A DNA stretch of 64,000 bases. Origin: Mytilisepta virgata. Taxonomy: Eukaryota; Mollusca; Bivalvia; Mytilida; Mytilidae. Position 1 is the first letter of the stretch; each line of letters begins with the position of its first letter. The stretch is from NCBI GenBank assembly GCA_028015205.1, contig CM051520.1:33657528-33721527 (forward strand), read 5' to 3'. Below the pieces are notes generated by a model, which saw only the letters and a list, made by a program, of their open reading frames with translations, was not told the DNA's origin and did not search any database. The position numbers and the translations under genes were made by a program. Shown here in pieces: positions 63,063 through 64,000 of the stretch.

Positions 63063-63960
63063 GCATTCTTAAGTTTGTTGTTCAGTGTTGTTATGGAGGT
63101 GGCAATCAGTGTTGTTGTAGAGGCGTCAGTCAGTGTTGTTATAGAGGTGGCGATCAGTGTTGTTATAGAGGTGGCAATGCACCGACTTTTTAAACGGAAC
63201 ACGTCAAAATGCATTTCTTTTCAGATTATATGAAAATACTTTTAACAAAAGAAGACAGTGCAAAGTTGTTAACATTACTACAAGGAATCAAAAATGAAAG
63301 TCAGCAAGGTAGTATAATATTGATTAATGATTAATTATTCATAGCCAGAGGAGGATTTGAAAAATTTAAGACAATGGTAGTAGGTTTTACAAATTTTAGG
63401 ATAAGTATGAGTAAGCCATTTCAGACTTAATATTTTTAATATTGAGAGTACATTGATTTTTCTATTGGAAATAAGTAAAGAAAGATAACAAACAATCATA
63501 TATATATTTTTTTTCTTGGACGGCTCAACACGGTAAAAAAAAAGTGTGTAATAATTTTAACATTTGAATTTTCAAAATGCCAAAAATCTTTTCATGAATA
63601 TTTCTTTTGAATTTAGATATTTTCAGAACTGGTACCAGTAATTGGATTTTTTTTTTACCTCTTTCTTATTTTACCTTTCATATCTGTTAGAAATAGTTTA
63701 ATGGTGTCAACCGGAAAGCTTAGATTTAAATCGTAGAATGAAATCAATATCGTTTGCAGGAAATAATAATAATAATTACCATATTACAAATACAACTAAG
63801 GTTTTTTTCTCGTCTTTAACTTTCATTTTTTTTTTAAATTAATTATAGTATTACATGTATTAAGCAAATTTATTACGTATTTCAGAACTAGATCTAATTA
63901 AAGAATCAAGAGATGAAATCATGGAACTCCTTGCAGACCTCAAAAATAAAAGTCTTAAAG
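48510..63960 (+). CDS. Gene B: paralogous type II membrane protein, probable lectin, 3' incomplete
   Basis: Exons supported by AG/GT borders and phase are 48510-48780, 58294-58368, 61186-61263, 63225-63308 and 63886-63960; the gene runs off the window. Residues 1-54 are a polar, Asp/Ser/Asn-rich cytoplasmic tail ending in RNRRW. About 55-78 form the transmembrane helix, with the basic side inward (type II). The 105 or so residues after it are a stalk rich in Leu, Lys and Glu (EATKFKEEIKSLLE, AKLLTLLQGIKNES, DEIMELLADLKNKS), consistent with a coiled coil that would trimerise. Exon 1 end, exon 2 length and all phases match gene A. A terminal CTLD is expected downstream but not seen. Intron 1 is over 9 kb and holds two candidate alternative last exons. 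Confidence 0.75.
49028..49053. repeat. Poly(G) tract in gene B intron 1
   Basis: Uninterrupted run of about 26 G; could form a quadruplex and is prone to length error in assemblies. Confidence 0.9.
49380..50395 (-). pseudogene. LINE 3' end (truncated non-LTR retrotransposon)
   Basis: The minus-strand frame 50356-50072 encodes a segment with NFDQRRKLTQLRISAHKLGI, then ERC-like CSRCTLGEVGDEIHYMLKCS. This is the zinc-knuckle-like tail found at the C terminus of many LINE reverse-transcriptase polyproteins. A 3' untranslated part follows to 49380, where the element ends in a (TATC)n tail (GATA units on the plus strand). The reverse transcriptase itself is absent, a typical 5' truncation. It sits in gene B intron 1, antisense to the gene. 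Confidence 0.7.
50449..50633 (+). CDS. Gene B candidate alternative terminal exon 1
   Basis: A polypyrimidine-rich acceptor (CATTTTTTTTCATATCAG) precedes a 61-codon frame in the exact phase left by exon 1, ending in TGA at 50631. It encodes FKHPYHDGLFDFHSDFEQLK...FSCRCQKLNGFYYF, protein-like and long for this composition. Joining exon 1 to it gives a protein of about 151 residues with a short Cys-containing ectodomain. No AATAAA lies close. It could also be a fossil exon from another source. Confidence 0.4.
51075..51358 (+). repeat. Dispersed repeat R1 (copy 2, uninterrupted)
   Basis: Full-length counterpart of 41828-42095 continuing through TACAGTCAATCCTTAAATAA at about 51365. It has a small internal duplication of CTATGCGGGTTATTT (51278 and 51303). 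Confidence 0.85.
51848..52358. mobile_element. Large foldback element with GGTCGAAACGTTGAG core
   Basis: Arms of about 214 bp (51848-52063 and 52147-52358) are nearly exact inverses around an 83-bp spacer. Because of the symmetry the same nonsense protein frame appears on both strands (51724-51951 minus, 52254-52487 plus). Near the inner part of each arm lies TGATCAAGACC...GGTCGAAACG, structurally the same as the cores at 9330 and 9576. Confidence 0.88.
52500..53870. other. Gene B intron 1, nothing recognised
   Basis: AT-rich DNA with only short overlapping frames. No repeat boundary visible. Confidence 0.35.
53870..55020 (+). repeat. Degenerate tandem array, period about 168 bp
   Basis: TACTTTGGTGACGAT or close variants at 53881, 54050, 54383 and 54554 (spacings 169, 2x167 and 171). 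ATGAATGATCATTGCAAG segments recur near 54345, 54640 and 54930. About seven old, diverged units. Confidence 0.7.
55900..56060 (+). repeat. Dispersed repeat R3 (copy 1)
   Basis: GCGTTGATCATTTATGTTATAAAAG and TCTCTTTATTTAGTAATAT recur at about 59817-59885 in the same orientation. Confidence 0.6.
57253..57335 (+). CDS. Gene B candidate alternative terminal exon 2
   Basis: The acceptor TTTCTTTCTTTCAG is strong. The frame matches the phase-1 donor of exon 1 and encodes VDSYETVIRNSIKHTTLPVE then a short tail to TGA at 57333. AATAAA lies 12 bp after the stop (57347-57352) and again near 57388. Acceptor, in-phase short tail and poly(A) signals together look like an alternative last exon. Confidence 0.4.
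57347..57352 (+). terminator. Possible poly(A) signal
   Basis: AATAAA just after the stop of the candidate terminal exon at 57253. AAATAAAT near 57387 is a second option. Such hexamers are common in AT-rich DNA. Confidence 0.3.
58294..58368 (+). CDS. Gene B exon 2 homologue: stalk segment
   Basis: 75 nt, phase 1-1, acceptor TCTATTGCAG, donor GTGAGT. Encodes VNSINAAQQQNQLPPWAYNS and onward, with an N-S-S glycosylation site. Same length and start pattern as gene A exon 2. Confidence 0.8.
58446..58503. repeat. (GGAT)n microsatellite
   Basis: Imperfect GGATGGATGGAT run in gene B intron. A second tetranucleotide run (AGAT)n lies at about 58640-58672. Confidence 0.9.
59500..59570 (+). repeat. Solo arm of the 7005-7424 foldback MITE
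   Basis: GGGAAATAACTTGCTTCAAA, then AGTCAGAATCGTGATACCGG and AAATGAGTTTCT match the right arm at 7350-7412 almost exactly. Confidence 0.85.
59770..59890 (+). repeat. Dispersed repeat R3 (copy 2)
   Basis: Counterpart of 55900-56060, sharing GTGTTGATCATTAATCTTATAAAAG and the TTTATTTAGTAATAT block. Confidence 0.6.
59890..61180. other. Gene B intron, nothing recognised
   Basis: AT-rich intronic DNA without supported exons. Confidence 0.4.
61186..61263 (+). CDS. Gene B exon 3: stalk segment
   Basis: 78 nt, phase 1-1, acceptor CATCCTTTCAG, donor GTATAT. Encodes ELGLSLGTMLTAEATKFKEE and IKSLLE, with heptad-like hydrophobic spacing. Confidence 0.8.
61264..62740. other. Gene B intron, nothing recognised
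   Basis: No exon or repeat boundary supported. Confidence 0.4.
62755..62840. repeat. Dispersed repeat R2 (inverse copy)
   Basis: Reverse complement of the 47040-47140 repeat (AGTGAAATATGACTTTC, GTGAATTATCGGATTTTG, TTTCACTCGGAAAT). Confidence 0.7.
63012..63061. repeat. (TA)n microsatellite
   Basis: About 25 uninterrupted TA units. Confidence 0.95.
63083..63178. repeat. 24-bp minisatellite, four units
   Basis: CAGTGTTGTTATAGAGGTGG-type units start at 63083, 63107, 63131 and 63155, exactly 24 bp apart. They produce a repetitive Ile/Thr frame on the minus strand that is not a gene. Confidence 0.92.
63225..63308 (+). CDS. Gene B exon 4: stalk segment
   Basis: 84 nt, phase 1-1, acceptor TTTCTTTTCAG, donor GTAGTA. 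Encodes DYMKILLTKEDSAKLLTLLQ and GIKNESQQ, strongly helical. Confidence 0.8.
63886..63960 (+). CDS. Gene B exon 5: stalk segment
   Basis: 75 nt, phase 1-1, acceptor CGTATTTCAG, donor GTATGT. Encodes ELDLIKESRDEIMELLADLK and NKSLK. The next exon lies beyond the window. Confidence 0.8.
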
Positions 63961-64000
63961 GTATGTAAACTCTTCAAAAAAGAAACGCAAAGTGAAATCT

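Noticed and set aside
62957..63214. Ile/Thr-rich 85-codon minus frame
   Set aside because: Produced by the (TA)n run and the 24-bp minisatellite.

Overview
The window looks like nuclear DNA from a bivalve mollusc, most likely a marine mussel (Mytilidae). It is strongly AT-rich, genes are split into tiny exons by kilobase introns, and most of the sequence is repeats. The taxon is my inference from recognised repeat types: a tRNA-derived SINE with a long conserved core, Helentron-like elements with about 165-bp minisatellite cores, Penelope-like retroelements, and a hairpin plus CGG-repeat element. No bacterial-style gene, operon, CRISPR array or rRNA is present.

The supportable protein-coding content is two neighbouring plus-strand genes of one family. 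Gene A (28084-35089) has a first exon encoding a short cytoplasmic tail and a single transmembrane helix. Three short exons for an extracellular stalk follow, then three exons encoding a complete six-cysteine C-type lectin domain (CTLD). The conceptual product is 264 residues. Gene B (48510 to beyond the window end) has a matching first exon ending in the same LGK-KG-G...SNG stretch and the same phase. Its next exon aligns with gene A exon 2 and has the same length (75 nt). At least three more stalk exons follow before the window ends; its presumed lectin exons lie outside. All stalk exons are phase 1-1, so they can be skipped or duplicated without breaking frame. Several extra acceptor-preceded open segments (31769, 50449, 57253) are frame-compatible with the upstream exons and end in early stops. 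They are candidate alternative terminal exons giving lectin-less membrane proteins.

Region by region: 1-27 kb is intergenic. It holds small inverted-repeat elements (2.7-3.1, 5.4-6.0, 7.0-7.4 kb), a composite minisatellite element (8.1-9.2 kb), remains of a Penelope-like element with its GIY-YIG domain (about 9.6-10.3 kb), a short Helentron-like element (19.5-20.2 kb), a SINE split by an inverted-repeat transposon (22.3-23.3 kb) and a second decayed Penelope-like reverse transcriptase (25.2-27.2 kb). Gene A, with several MITEs in its introns, fills 28-35 kb. The stretch from 36 to 45.5 kb is repeat-dense: a TTA-flanked MITE, a CGG-hairpin element with a 147-bp array, a palindromic element, and a 3.1-kb Helentron-like element carrying about 17 copies of a 166-bp monomer organised as a 664-bp four-monomer higher-order repeat. 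An intact SINE with a perfect 13-bp target duplication lies at 47.26 kb. Gene B occupies 48.5-64 kb, with a LINE 3' end, a large foldback and degenerate tandem repeats in its introns.

The two genes probably make type II membrane lectins of the kind that bind microbial or self glycans on mollusc haemocytes or epithelia. That role is inferred from domain architecture, not shown by the sequence.
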